The notes beneath the pieces are model-generated. The model worked only from the letters and a program-made list of their open reading frames with translations, ran no database searches and was not told the DNA's origin. A stretch of DNA of 64,000 nt, from positions 2,356,001 through 2,420,000 of the forward strand of contig NZ_CP077800.1 of assembly GCF_019112525.1 (NCBI RefSeq), read 5' to 3'. Positions 16,019 to 24,183 of this stretch are shown piece after piece. The position numbers and the translations under genes were made by a program. The first letter of the stretch is position 1; each line of letters begins with the position of its first letter. This DNA is from Modestobacter sp. L9-4 (GTDB lineage Bacteria > Actinomycetota > Actinomycetes > Mycobacteriales > Geodermatophilaceae).

Positions 16019-16536
16019 CCGACGTCGTCCGGGTCAGCAAGCGGCTGTCGTACGTGCTGCGGCACCACCCGGACAGCGTCGGGCTGACCCTGGACGAGCA
16101 CGGCTGGGTCGACGTCGGGGACCTGCTCGCCGCGCTGCACCTCACCCGCGCCGAGCTGGACGAGGTGGTCGCCGGCAACGACAAGAGGCGGTACGCCCTG
16201 GACGCGACCGGCACCCGGATCCGGGCCAGTCAGGGTCACAGCGTCCCGGTCGACCTGGGCCACGCCCCCGCCGTCCCGCCCGACGAGCTCTTCCACGGCA
16301 CCGTCGAGCGGTTCCTGCCGGCGATCCTGGTCGAGGGCCTGCGCCCGGGGGCCCGGCACGCGGTGCACCTCAGCGCCGACCGGGGGACGGCCGAGCAGGT
16401 GGGGGCGCGGCGGGGGAGGCCCGTCGTCCTGCGGGTCGACGCCGCCGCGATGGCGCAGGACGGCGTCGTCTTCACGTGCTCGGACAACGGGGTCTGGCTG
16501 GTCGAGGCCGTCCCGCCGCGGTACCTGACGCGCTAG
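16015..16536 (+). CDS. kptA: RNA 2'-phosphotransferase (Tpt1/KptA)
   Basis: A 173-aa KptA. The family removes an internal RNA 2'-phosphate using NAD+, via an ADP-ribosylated intermediate. The landmarks are intact: SKRLSYVLRHHP, NDKRRYAL, ASQGHSVPVDL (Arg/His region), LFHGT, HLSAD and GRPVVLRVDA. The winged-helix N-terminal half is about residues 1-75 and the ADP-ribosyltransferase-like half is about 80-173. Bacteria lack yeast-type tRNA splicing, so the native substrate is unclear. The GTG start overlaps the stop of the zinc protein. The stop overlaps the stop of the convergent tetR gene. Confidence 0.92.
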   Translation: MTDVVRVSKRLSYVLRHHPDSVGLTLDEHGWVDVGDLLAALHLTRAELDEVVAGNDKRRYALDATGTRIRASQGHSVPVDLGHAPAVPPDELFHGTVERFLPAILVEGLRPGARHAVHLSADRGTAEQVGARRGRPVVLRVDAAAMAQDGVVFTCSDNGVWLVEAVPPRYLTR

Positions 16537-17111
16537 CGCGCGGTCGCCCGGGCCAGCAGGTCGCGCAGGCCGGCGTCCAGGACGGCCTGCGCCTGCACCG
16601 GGTCGGCGAGGTAGCCGGCGACCATCGCGCCGTCGCGCAGCACCAGCCAGTGGCGGGCCGCCTCGACCGGGTCGGGGTGGCCTGCGGTGGCGAGGGCGGA
16701 ACGGACGGCGCCCTCCAGCCACTCGCGGTGCTCCCGCACGGCCCGCCGCACCGGGCTCGCCGGGTCGGGGTTCTCGGCCGCGGCGTTGATGAACGCGCAG
16801 CCGCGGAAACCGACGCCGCACACCGTGTCGCCCACCAGCGAGGTGAGCCCGTGCAGCCAGCGGGCGGCCGCGGCCGGGTCGGCCGGCACCTCGCCGGCCT
16901 GCTCGCGCACCGACCGGTCAACCCCGGCCAGGTAGGCCACGACCAGGTCCTCCTTGCCGGGGAAGTGCCGGTAGAAGGTGGCCCGGGTGACGGCCGCCTC
17001 GGCGACCACCCGGTCGACGCCGACGCCGCGCAGCCCCTCGGCGTAGAAGAGCGCGGACGCGGTGCGCAGCAGCCGCTCCCGGGCCTCCGACGTCCTGGTC
17101 GCGCTGGTCAT
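16533..17111 (-). CDS. TetR family transcriptional regulator
   Basis: A 192-aa TetR protein. The N-terminal HTH reads LRTASALFYAEGLRGVGVDRVVAEAAVTRATFYRHFPGKEDLV, and a helical ligand domain with several Cys (GVGFRGCAF) follows. It is divergent from ohr with 110 bp between starts. A 16-bp perfect palindrome in that gap is its probable operator. Ohr genes are better known under MarR-type OhrR control, so a TetR neighbour is noteworthy. The start is the ATG at 17111. Confidence 0.88.
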   Translation of the reverse strand: MTSATRTSEARERLLRTASALFYAEGLRGVGVDRVVAEAAVTRATFYRHFPGKEDLVVAYLAGVDRSVREQAGEVPADPAAAARWLHGLTSLVGDTVCGVGFRGCAFINAAAENPDPASPVRRAVREHREWLEGAVRSALATAGHPDPVEAARHWLVLRDGAMVAGYLADPVQAQAVLDAGLRDLLARATAR

Positions 17112-17173
17112 GGTGATCACGGTAACCCCCGGTTGACGGTGACCGGGTCGCGTGCTGCAATCGACACAGCAGG

Positions 17174-17189
17174 CAGAACGATCGTTCTG
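17174..17189. promoter_or_regulatory. Palindromic operator between tetR and ohr
   Basis: CAGAACGATCGTTCTG is a perfect 16-bp palindrome centred between the divergent tetR (17111) and ohr (17222) starts, 32 bp before the ohr ATG. It is A/T-richer than its surroundings and typical of TetR dimer sites. A role in repressing ohr and autoregulating tetR is inferred. Confidence 0.7.
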
Positions 17190-17221
17190 TCCATCAGTTC
17201 TCACCAGGAGGCCTCGACCCC

Positions 17222-17644
17222 ATGGCTGCCGTCTACACCGCACTCGCCACCGCCACCGGGGAGGGCCGCAACGGCCACACCCGCACCTCCGACGGCACCA
17301 TCGACCTCGACCTCAAGGTCCCCACCGAGATGGGTGGCCCCGGCGGTGGCGCCAACCCCGAGCAGCTCTTCGCCGCCGGCTACGCCGCCTGCTTCCACGG
17401 CGCGCTCAAGATGGTCGCCGGCAAGCAGAAGGTCGCCTTCACCGACTCCGCGGTGACCGCCGAGGTCGGCATCGGCCCGAACGACGCCGGCGGCTTCGCC
17501 CTCGAGGTCACCCTGCACGTCGAGCTCGGTGGCATCGAGCAGTCGGCCGCCGAGGCCCTCGTCGAGGCCGCCCACCAGGTCTGCCCGTACTCCAACGCCA
17601 CCCGCGGCAACGTCCCGGTCACCCTCGAGGTCGAGACCGCCTGA
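17222..17644 (+). CDS. ohr: Organic hydroperoxide resistance protein Ohr
   Basis: A 140-aa OsmC/Ohr-family thiol peroxidase that reduces organic and fatty-acid hydroperoxides. Both redox cysteines are present: Cys in AACFHGAL and Cys in VCPYSNATRGN. The conserved N-terminal YTALATATGEGRNG and the catalytic-arginine segment (here GRNGHTRTSDG) are recognisable. The ribosome site is AGGAGG upstream of the ATG at 17222. A hairpin follows the gene, so it is probably monocistronic, controlled from the palindrome at 17174-17189. Confidence 0.93.
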   Translation: MAAVYTALATATGEGRNGHTRTSDGTIDLDLKVPTEMGGPGGGANPEQLFAAGYAACFHGALKMVAGKQKVAFTDSAVTAEVGIGPNDAGGFALEVTLHVELGGIEQSAAEALVEAAHQVCPYSNATRGNVPVTLEVETA

Positions 17645-17651
17645 GGAAGGA

Positions 17652-17702
17652 CCCCCTCGCCCCCCACCACGAGCGAGCTCGCGGCGGGGCCCTGCGAGGG
17701 GG
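17652..17702 (+). terminator. Hairpin after ohr
   Basis: CCCCCTCGC (17652-17660) pairs with GCGAGGGGG (17694-17702). The interior contains a second small palindrome (GCGAGCTCGC). It starts 8 bp after the ohr stop codon. Confidence 0.6.
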
Positions 17703-17818
17703 CCTGACCCACGCGAGGGGCCGCTGAGACCCGGGGGAGGGTGGTGCCGTCAGGGCCTGCCCTCCCTCGTTCGCGTCCCGGGTGGAATCCGCCCGGCGCC
17801 GCGTGCCTTGGGCTGGGC

Positions 17819-18598
17819 ATGCAGATCGACCTCACCGGCCGCACCGCCCTCGTCACGGGCTCCTCGCAGGGCATCGGCCTGGCCATCGCCACCGGACTCG
17901 CCGGGGCCGGCGCCGCCGTCGTCCTCACTGGGCGGGACGCCGCGAAGCTGGCGGCCGCCGCGGCCGGGATCGACGGCCCGGTGACCACCGTGGCCGGCGA
18001 CGTCACCACCGACGAGGGGACGGCGCAGCTGCTCGAGCAGGTGCCCGCCGTCGACGTCCTGGTCAACAACCTGGGGATCTTCGGCGCCAAGCCGGCCCTG
18101 GAGATCACCGACGACGAGTGGCGCCGCTACTTCGAGACCAACGTGCTCACCTCGGTGCGGCTGACCCGCGCCTACCTGCCCGGCATGGTCGCCCGCGGCT
18201 GGGGCCGGGTGCAGTACATCGCCAGTGACTCGGCCGTGGTCGTGCCGGCCGAGATGATCCACTACGGGATGACCAAGACGGCGCTGCTCGCGGTCTCCCG
18301 CGGCTTCGCCAAGGAGGCCGCCGGCTCCGGGGTCACCGTCAATTCCGTCATCGCCGGCCCGACGCACACCGGCGGCGTCGAGGACCTCGTCCGCTCCCTC
18401 GTCGGCGGCGAGCTGTCCTGGGACGACGCGCAGCGGGAGTTCATGCGCACCCACCGGCCTCAGTCGCTGATCCAGCGGCTGATCGAGCCCGAGGAGATCG
18501 CGAACATGTGCGTCTACCTGGCCTCCCCGCTGGCCTCGGCCACCACCGGCGGCGCGCTGCGGGTCGACGGCGGCTACGTGGACGCCGTCCTGCCCTGA
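17819..18598 (+). CDS. SDR family oxidoreductase
   Basis: A 259-aa classical SDR. It has TGSSQGIG for cofactor binding, NNLG, Ser in YIASDSA, catalytic Tyr/Lys in HYGMTK and the C-terminal GGALRVDGGYVDAVLP. It resembles the FabG-like/3-oxoacyl-reductase group, with substrate unknown. The ATG at 17819 gives the usual N-terminus (MQIDLTGRTALVTG). It ends 2 bp before the stop of the convergent SDR at 18601, leaving no room for a terminator. Confidence 0.88.
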   Translation: MQIDLTGRTALVTGSSQGIGLAIATGLAGAGAAVVLTGRDAAKLAAAAAGIDGPVTTVAGDVTTDEGTAQLLEQVPAVDVLVNNLGIFGAKPALEITDDEWRRYFETNVLTSVRLTRAYLPGMVARGWGRVQYIASDSAVVVPAEMIHYGMTKTALLAVSRGFAKEAAGSGVTVNSVIAGPTHTGGVEDLVRSLVGGELSWDDAQREFMRTHRPQSLIQRLIEPEEIANMCVYLASPLASATTGGALRVDGGYVDAVLP

Positions 18599-18600
18599 GC

Positions 18601-19353
18601 TCAGGTGCGCGCGGCGAGCCAGCCCTCGAACTCGCTGGCGACGATCCGCTGGTCGTGCACGCCGGCCGCGGCCGCCGAGCACAGCCAGCGGATCGGCGCG
18701 GCCATGACGCCCGGGTCCAGCAGGTGCGCGCGCAGCTCCGGCGGGACGTCGTCCGGGATCATCCCGGTGGCCGTGGCGCCGCCGGGCAGCAGGATGTTGG
18801 CCGTCACCGGTGAGTCCTGGAGGTCCTGGGCCATGATCCGGGCCAGCGCCTCGGCGCCCGCCCGGGCCGGGCCGTAGGGGACGAAGCCGCGACGGTTCAT
18901 CGTCGAGTGGTTCATCGACACGGTGACCACCCGACCGCTGCCCGCCTCGAGCATGCGCGGCACGACGGCCCGGGCGACGAGGAAGTAGCCGGTCAGGTCC
19001 GTCTCGACCAGGTCGCGGAACCCCGCCGGCGGCACGGCCCAGAACGGCTGCGGGTCGGTCAGGAAGCGCGGGTTGACCGACCGCATGCCGATCCCGGCGT
19101 TGTTGACCAGGACGTCGATCCCGCCCAGGACGTCGGCGGCCGTCTGCACGCCCCGGGTCACGTCCTCGTCGCTGCGGACGTCCATCGCGATGCCGACCGC
19201 ACCGAGGCCCTCGGCGGCCGCCCGCGCCCGGTCGACGTCCCGCCCGGTGACCACCACCTGCGCGCCGGCCTCGACCAGGGCGGCGGCCATCGCCGCGCCC
19301 AGGCCGCTCGTGCCGCCGGTGACCAGCACCCGGGTGCCGTCCAGTCGCTCCAT
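18601..19353 (-). CDS. SDR family oxidoreductase with atypical active site
   Basis: A 250-aa SDR. The cofactor motif TGGTSGLG and NNAG are normal. The active-site segment reads PYGPARAG, so the Tyr-x-x-x-Lys motif has Arg in place of Lys; the Ser is in TVSMNHS. The start is the ATG at 19353 (MERLDGTRVLVTGG). The Lys normally lowers the Tyr pKa and binds the cofactor ribose, so activity may be altered or lost. It is divergent from the 2OG oxygenase at 19406 with only 52 bp between starts. Confidence 0.86.
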   Translation of the reverse strand: MERLDGTRVLVTGGTSGLGAAMAAALVEAGAQVVVTGRDVDRARAAAEGLGAVGIAMDVRSDEDVTRGVQTAADVLGGIDVLVNNAGIGMRSVNPRFLTDPQPFWAVPPAGFRDLVETDLTGYFLVARAVVPRMLEAGSGRVVTVSMNHSTMNRRGFVPYGPARAGAEALARIMAQDLQDSPVTANILLPGGATATGMIPDDVPPELRAHLLDPGVMAAPIRWLCSAAAAGVHDQRIVASEFEGWLAART

Positions 19354-19405
19354 CCCGTCGACGGTAGGCAACAGCGCGGCAACGTGCGCGCGGCAGGGTG
19401 GGCCC

Positions 19406-20446
19406 ATGACCTTCGCCGTCCCGGTCGTCGACATCTCCGCCTACGTGCAGGACGGCCCCGCCGGGCAGCGCGCCGCCGTCGCCCGCGCGATGGACGACGC
19501 CTGCCGCACCGTCGGCTTCGTCCAGGTCGTCGGCCACGGCGTGCCCGACGCGGTCGCCGCCGGGCTGGCCGGGGCGATGGACGCCTTCTTCGGCCTGCCG
19601 CTGGAGGCCAAGAACGCCTGGCGCACCCCGCCGGAGGTCAACCGCGGCTACAGCCCGCCGAAGAGCGAGTCGCTGTCGCTCTCCCTCGGGGTGGAGGCCG
19701 CGAGCCGGATGAACGACTTCTTCGAGGCGTTCAACGTGGGCGCCTCGCAGGAGACCTACCCGCACGCGCCGGGGCTGCCCCAGCCCGACTACGCGGCCAA
19801 CACCTGGCCCGACGTCGCCGGCTTCCGGCCCGCCGTCGACGCCTGGTTCACCGAGGCGGCCCGCGTGGCGCGCACCCTCACCCGGGTCTTCGCCGACGCC
19901 CTCGGCCTCGCCCCGGACTTCTTCGACCGGCTCACCGGCCACTCCCTCGACGTGCTGCGGATGAACAACTACGCCCTGCCCGAGGGCACCGTGCGCCTCG
20001 ACGGCGACCTCACCGGCATGGGCGAGCACACCGACTACGGCATCGTCACCGTGCTGTGGGCCGACCGGGTCGCCGGCCTCCAGGTGCTGGGCGGCGACGG
20101 CGGCTGGCACGACGTCGTGCCCGCCGAGGGCGCGCTGCTGGTCAACCTCGGCGACGTCACCGCCCGGCTGACCAACGAGCGCTGGCTGTCGACGCTGCAC
20201 CGGGTCAAGCCGCCGGTCGTCGACGGCACCATCTCCCGCCGCCGGTCGGCGGCCTTCTTCCACGACGGGGACGTCGACGCGCTGATCACCACCCTGCCCT
20301 CCTGCCTGGAGCCGGGTGAGCAGCCGCGGTACTCCCCGGTGACGGTGGGGGAGCACGTGGCGGCCAAGCTGCGCGGTTCCCGGGCCGGGGTGGTCAACAC
20401 CGCCGCCGACCGCGAGGCCGCGCGGGTGCTCGCTGCCCGGTCGTAG
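19406..20446 (+). CDS. 2-oxoglutarate/Fe(II)-dependent oxygenase, isopenicillin N synthase family
   Basis: A 346-aa double-stranded beta-helix oxygenase. The N-terminal DIOX_N-like half (VPVVDISAYV, GFVQVVGHGVP) precedes the catalytic core. Iron ligands are in GEHTDYGIVTVLW (His-x-Asp) and TLHRV (distal His), and the 2OG-binding Arg-x-Ser is in SRRRSAAFF. The family hydroxylates, desaturates or cyclises small molecules; the substrate is unknown. The ATG at 19406 sits 52 bp from a divergent SDR start. The following SDR begins 9 bp after the stop, so the two are likely co-transcribed. Confidence 0.88.
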   Translation: MTFAVPVVDISAYVQDGPAGQRAAVARAMDDACRTVGFVQVVGHGVPDAVAAGLAGAMDAFFGLPLEAKNAWRTPPEVNRGYSPPKSESLSLSLGVEAASRMNDFFEAFNVGASQETYPHAPGLPQPDYAANTWPDVAGFRPAVDAWFTEAARVARTLTRVFADALGLAPDFFDRLTGHSLDVLRMNNYALPEGTVRLDGDLTGMGEHTDYGIVTVLWADRVAGLQVLGGDGGWHDVVPAEGALLVNLGDVTARLTNERWLSTLHRVKPPVVDGTISRRRSAAFFHDGDVDALITTLPSCLEPGEQPRYSPVTVGEHVAAKLRGSRAGVVNTAADREAARVLAARS

Positions 20447-20455
20447 CGTGGGCGC

Positions 20456-21226
20456 GTGTCCCGCGTCCTGATCACCGGCTCCACCGACGGGCTCGGCCTG
20501 CTGGCCGGGCAGCTGCTCGCCGCCGACGGCCACGCCGTCACCCTGCACGCCCGCACCGACGCCCGCGCGGACGACGCCCGGGCCGCACTGCCGGCCGCCG
20601 AGGGCGTGCTGGTCGGTGACCTGTCCACGCTGGCCGGCGTCCGCGCGGTCGCCGGGCAGGCCGAGGACGCCGGACGGTTCGACGCCGTCGTTCACAACGC
20701 CGCCGTCGGCTACCAGGAGCGCCGGCGCGTGGAGACCGAGGACGGTCTGGCGCTGGTCTTCTCGGTCAACGTGCTCGCCCCCTACCTGCTGACCGCGCTG
20801 ATGACGCCGCCCGACCGGCTCGTGTACCTCAGCTCCGGCATGCACCGCAGCGGTGACCCGGCGCTGGACGACCTGCAGTGGACCCGGCGCCGCTGGAACG
20901 GCTCGCAGGCCTACGCCGACAGCAAGCTCTGGGACGCCGTCCTGTCCGCCGCCGTCGCCCGGCGGTGGCCCGACGTCCTGGTCAACTCCGTCGACCCGGG
21001 GTGGGTGGCGACCCGGATGGGCGGGCCGGGGGCGTCGGACGACCTCGCGCAGGGCCCGGTCACCCAGGCCTGGCTCGCGGTCTCCGACGACGACGCGGCC
21101 CGCACGAGCGGCGGCCACTGGTACCACCGCGCCCGGCGCGCGACCCACCCGGCGGTGTCCGACGTCGCCGTCCAGGACGGTCTGCTCGCGGCCTGCGCCG
21201 AGCTCACCGGCGCCCCGCTGCCCTGA
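20456..21226 (+). CDS. SDR family oxidoreductase (retinol-dehydrogenase-like)
   Basis: A 256-aa SDR with cofactor motif TGSTDGLG, HNAAVGY in place of NNAG, Ser in YLSSGMHRSG and Tyr/Lys in AYADSK. The WFKYxD-type C-terminal part (GWVATRMGGPG) resembles the WW-domain oxidoreductase/retinol dehydrogenase-like group. The GTG at 20456 is used. It lies 9 bp after the 2OG oxygenase and probably acts in the same pathway, which is unknown. Confidence 0.85.
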   Translation: MSRVLITGSTDGLGLLAGQLLAADGHAVTLHARTDARADDARAALPAAEGVLVGDLSTLAGVRAVAGQAEDAGRFDAVVHNAAVGYQERRRVETEDGLALVFSVNVLAPYLLTALMTPPDRLVYLSSGMHRSGDPALDDLQWTRRRWNGSQAYADSKLWDAVLSAAVARRWPDVLVNSVDPGWVATRMGGPGASDDLAQGPVTQAWLAVSDDDAARTSGGHWYHRARRATHPAVSDVAVQDGLLAACAELTGAPLP

Positions 21227-21252
21227 GCCGCGCCGCGCGGGGAGCCGGGGCT

Positions 21253-21285
21253 CCAGGATCCCCACAGCCGGACGTGTGATCCTGG
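21253..21285 (+). terminator. Inverted repeat between SDR and LCP genes
   Basis: CCAGGATC (21253-21260) pairs with GATCCTGG (21278-21285) across 17 nt. It may end the oxygenase-SDR transcript or be a control site for the LCP gene that starts at 21337. Confidence 0.45.
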
Positions 21286-21336
21286 GGGTTGGTCGATCGC
21301 ACCCACAAACCCCCAGCGCGCCCCCCGGAGGTCTCG

Positions 21337-22869
21337 ATGGAGCCCGGCGAGTCCACCCCCAGGCCGTTGCCGCCCCGACTGGACCCCCGCGCGGGGAAGA
21401 CCCCCCGCACGCCCGGCGGTGCCACGGCGACCGGGTCCACGCCGAGCGCCCCGGTGAGCCCGACGCGCCGGCTGGCCGTCGGCGTCCGGGCCCTGGCCGC
21501 CGTGCTGAGCGTCCTGGTCCTCGCCGGCAGCGGCTGGGGCTGGTACCTGGCCAAGGTCGCCGAGGCGAGCCTGAGCCGCACCGACGCCATCCCCACCGAC
21601 GGCAACGTCGACGCGCAGGGCAACGGCGGCGAGGCGATGAACCTGCTGCTGGTGGGCCGTGACTCCCGCGCCGGGCTGACCCCCGAGCAGCAGGAGGAGT
21701 ACGTCACCGGCGACCCCACGGGGCTGCTCAACACCGACACGATGATGCTGGTGCACGTGCCCGCCGACGGGTCGGCGGCCTCCTTCGTCAGCCTCCCGCG
21801 TGACCTGTACGTGCCGATCCCGGGCAACGGCAAGGGCAAGCTCAACTCCGCCTACGGCGACGGTTACAACGCGGCCCAGGGCGAGGACAGCGACCGGGAC
21901 TCCGCCGGCGCCCAGTCCCTGATCCGCACGGTCAGCCAGTTCTCCGGCCTGCGGATCGACCACTACGCCGAGATCAACCTGCTCGGCTTCATCAACCTGA
22001 GCACGATCGTCGGCGGCGTGGACGTCAACATCTGCAAGGCCGTCGACGACTCGGTCACCGGCGCCCACTTCGACGCGGGCCCGCAGACGCTGTCCGGAAG
22101 CCAGGCGCTGCTGTTCGTCCGCCAGCGGCACGGACTGCCCTCCGAGCTGGACCGGCAGCGGCGCCAGCAGGTCTACCTGGCCGGCATGCTGCGCAACCTG
22201 CTGTCGAAGAACCTGCTGCTGGACCCCGCCAAGCAGCAGGCGATCGTCAAGCAGGTCGGCAGCAGCGTCACCTTCGACAAGGGCCTCGACGTGTTCGACC
22301 TGGCCGCGCAGCTGCAGTCGGTGAAGCCGGGCAACATCACCTTCCAGACCCTCCCCGGGCTGAAGGACGACAAGGTCGACGGGTCCGACGTGCTCGTCCC
22401 GTCCGACCCCGCCGCGCTCACGACCTTCTTCGCGTCGCTGAGCGCCGACCCCGCGGAGGCGCCTGCTCCCGAACCGCCGGCGCCGGTCGCCGCGGCGGCA
22501 CCCGCCGACGTCACGGTCAGCGTGTTCAACGGCTCCGGCGTCAAGGGCGCCGCGGCGACCGCGGCGACCGCGCTGGGCACGGCGGGCTTCGTGGCCAGCA
22601 GCGGCGGCAACGCCCCGGCCAACACCGATCGCACCACGATCGCCGCCGCCCCGGGCGACGAGGCGAAGGCCGCCGCGGTGGCCGCGCAGGTGCCCGGTGC
22701 CGCGGTGACCGTCGACGCCGCGGTGCCCGCCGGCACCGTGCAGCTGACGCTGGGCAAGGACTTCCAGGCCGTCGGCCAGGCGGTCGACGCGCCGGCCCCG
22801 GCACCGGCACCCGCGGGGACGTACGCGACCACGGAGCGCACCGCGGAGGACACCAGCTGCATCATCTGA
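21337..22869 (+). CDS. LytR-CpsA-Psr (LCP) family protein with LytR C-terminal domain
   Basis: A 510-aa cell-envelope enzyme. Its N-terminus is a Pro-rich cytoplasmic tail, followed by one membrane helix (AVLSVLVLAGSGWGWYL). The LCP domain has MNLLLVGRDSRAG, NTDTMMLVHVP and FVSLPRDLYVPIPG, with the conserved Asp and Arg residues that bind polyprenyl phosphate. A LytR_C domain (VTVSVFNGSGVKGAAA) follows about residue 390, with a Pro/Ala tail. LCP proteins transfer teichoic-acid- or arabinogalactan-type polymers to peptidoglycan. The ATG at 21337 has GGAGG 6 nt upstream; a TTG at 21289 would lengthen it by 16 residues. Confidence 0.9.
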   Translation: MEPGESTPRPLPPRLDPRAGKTPRTPGGATATGSTPSAPVSPTRRLAVGVRALAAVLSVLVLAGSGWGWYLAKVAEASLSRTDAIPTDGNVDAQGNGGEAMNLLLVGRDSRAGLTPEQQEEYVTGDPTGLLNTDTMMLVHVPADGSAASFVSLPRDLYVPIPGNGKGKLNSAYGDGYNAAQGEDSDRDSAGAQSLIRTVSQFSGLRIDHYAEINLLGFINLSTIVGGVDVNICKAVDDSVTGAHFDAGPQTLSGSQALLFVRQRHGLPSELDRQRRQQVYLAGMLRNLLSKNLLLDPAKQQAIVKQVGSSVTFDKGLDVFDLAAQLQSVKPGNITFQTLPGLKDDKVDGSDVLVPSDPAALTTFFASLSADPAEAPAPEPPAPVAAAAPADVTVSVFNGSGVKGAAATAATALGTAGFVASSGGNAPANTDRTTIAAAPGDEAKAAAVAAQVPGAAVTVDAAVPAGTVQLTLGKDFQAVGQAVDAPAPAPAPAGTYATTERTAEDTSCII

Positions 22870-22871
22870 CG

Positions 22872-22906
22872 CCGGCGCCCGGCCCCGGTGGGGTGCCGGG
22901 CGCCGG
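22872..22906. terminator. Hairpin between convergent LCP and hypothetical genes
   Basis: CCGGCGCCCGGC (22872-22883) pairs with GCCGGGCGCCGG (22895-22906), and CCC/GGG pair inside. It begins 3 bp after the LCP stop and also faces the minus-strand gene ending at 22930. Confidence 0.7.
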
Positions 22907-22929
22907 GGCGGGGCGGTGGGAGCCGAGGG

Positions 22930-23226
22930 TCAGGCGGCGACGGTCTCGGTGCGGCGGGGACGGGAGAGCAGTGCGGGCAGCTCCATGGCGCCCAGCTCGC
23001 GGACGTCGTCCTCGTCGTCGTCGCTGATCGACCAGGTCGCCGGCTCGACGAGGTCGACGGGCTCGTCGTCCTCGGCCGCCGCGGTCTCCGGGACCGGGGA
23101 GTCCCAGTTCTCGGCCAGCTCGGCGATGGTCGCCATCGCCTCGTCGAACAGCTGCTCGACCAGTGCGTGGCCGGCGGCCGCGACCGCCTCGGTGGAGAAG
23201 GTGCCGTCGAAGGGGAGTCCAGTCAC
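22930..23226 (-). CDS. Hypothetical small acidic protein
   Basis: A 98-aa protein of unknown function. An N-terminal helical part (STEAVAAAGHALVEQLFDEAMATIAELAENW) precedes an acidic linker (ISDDDEDDVRELGAMELPALL) and a basic end (SRPRRTE). There is no signal peptide. The GTG at 23226 follows gagggcggg. It lies 49 bp downstream of the PHP-domain gene on the same strand, probably in one transcript. Confidence 0.65.
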   Translation of the reverse strand: MTGLPFDGTFSTEAVAAAGHALVEQLFDEAMATIAELAENWDSPVPETAAAEDDEPVDLVEPATWSISDDDEDDVRELGAMELPALLSRPRRTETVAA

Positions 23227-23275
23227 CCCGCCCTCATCGGCAGCCGACCGGGCGACCGTGACGGACCGACCGGTC

Positions 23276-24112
23276 TCAGCGGCGCCAGAAGTCGAAGCGG
23301 TCCCGCCCCGGGCGGAAGCCGGCCTGCTCGACGACGTCCACGGCCAGGTCGAAGCGCTGCCCGACCAGCTGCGGCTGGTGCCCGTCGCTGCCGAAGCTGA
23401 CCGCGTCACCGCCCTCGTCGCGGTACCAGCGCAGCAGGTCGACCGACCACAGCGGGCTGGTCGTGTTGACCTCCAGGGCCCGGCCGCTGGCCGCCAGCGC
23501 CCGGAAGACCGCCCGGTACTCCTCCTCGAAGACCGCCTCCGGGTACTCGTCGCGGCCGCCCGGCCAGTAGCGGCGCGGGAAGTCGCAGTGCGCCAGCACC
23601 TGGAAGACGTCGCTGCTCTCGATCATCGCCACCATCTCGGTGAGGTAGCGGCGCATCGTGGCGACGAGGTCGACGCCGGGGGAGTGCAGCAGCCGGTTCA
23701 CCCCGATCAGCCGCCCGTCGACCGGGAGCGAGTGCAGCGAGCCCAGGACGCGGTCGACGGGCGAGGCGTGCAGGTGCGCGGCGACGCTGGCCGCGAACAG
23801 GTGCGGCTCGCCGGCCTCGACGCCGGACCAGACCCGCAGCTGGGGGAAACGCTGCCGGGCCTCCCAGATCGTCTCGGCGTAGACGTCGACGTCGATGGGC
23901 AGCTGGTTGGCCGGGTGCCGGTCGGTGAGGCCGTCGGTGGTCGCCCGGTCGCCGGGGCTCCAGACGGTGAAGTCCAGGTGCTCGGTGAAGGCGATCGCCG
24001 GCAGGCCGATCGCCACCGCGTGCTCGCAGGCGCGCAGCAGCGAGGCCCGGGGCCCGGTGTCCCACGAGAACTCCGAGTGCACGTGGTTGTCCGGCGGCAG
24101 CATCGTGCCCAT
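23276..24112 (-). CDS. PHP domain phosphoesterase (histidinol-phosphatase-like)
   Basis: A 278-aa PHP-fold metal-dependent phosphoesterase. Metal ligands are visible in DNHVHSEFSWDT (His-x-His), AFTEHLDF, GVEAGEPH, LGSLHSLP, VLAHCDFPRR and SFGSDGHQP, in the order expected for HisK-type histidinol phosphatases. It may dephosphorylate histidinol phosphate, but no other his genes are nearby. The ATG at 24112 (MGTMLPPDNH) is used; the ATG at 24103 is equally possible. It is divergent from the RecQ-like gene with 71 bp between starts. Confidence 0.85.
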   Translation of the reverse strand: MGTMLPPDNHVHSEFSWDTGPRASLLRACEHAVAIGLPAIAFTEHLDFTVWSPGDRATTDGLTDRHPANQLPIDVDVYAETIWEARQRFPQLRVWSGVEAGEPHLFAASVAAHLHASPVDRVLGSLHSLPVDGRLIGVNRLLHSPGVDLVATMRRYLTEMVAMIESSDVFQVLAHCDFPRRYWPGGRDEYPEAVFEEEYRAVFRALAASGRALEVNTTSPLWSVDLLRWYRDEGGDAVSFGSDGHQPQLVGQRFDLAVDVVEQAGFRPGRDRFDFWRR

Positions 24113-24183
24113 CCAACCGCTCGTCCACAGCGAGCGCACGCCGGGTCGGCGGGATGTCGGTGGGTCGGCCTACGGTCGGGCCC

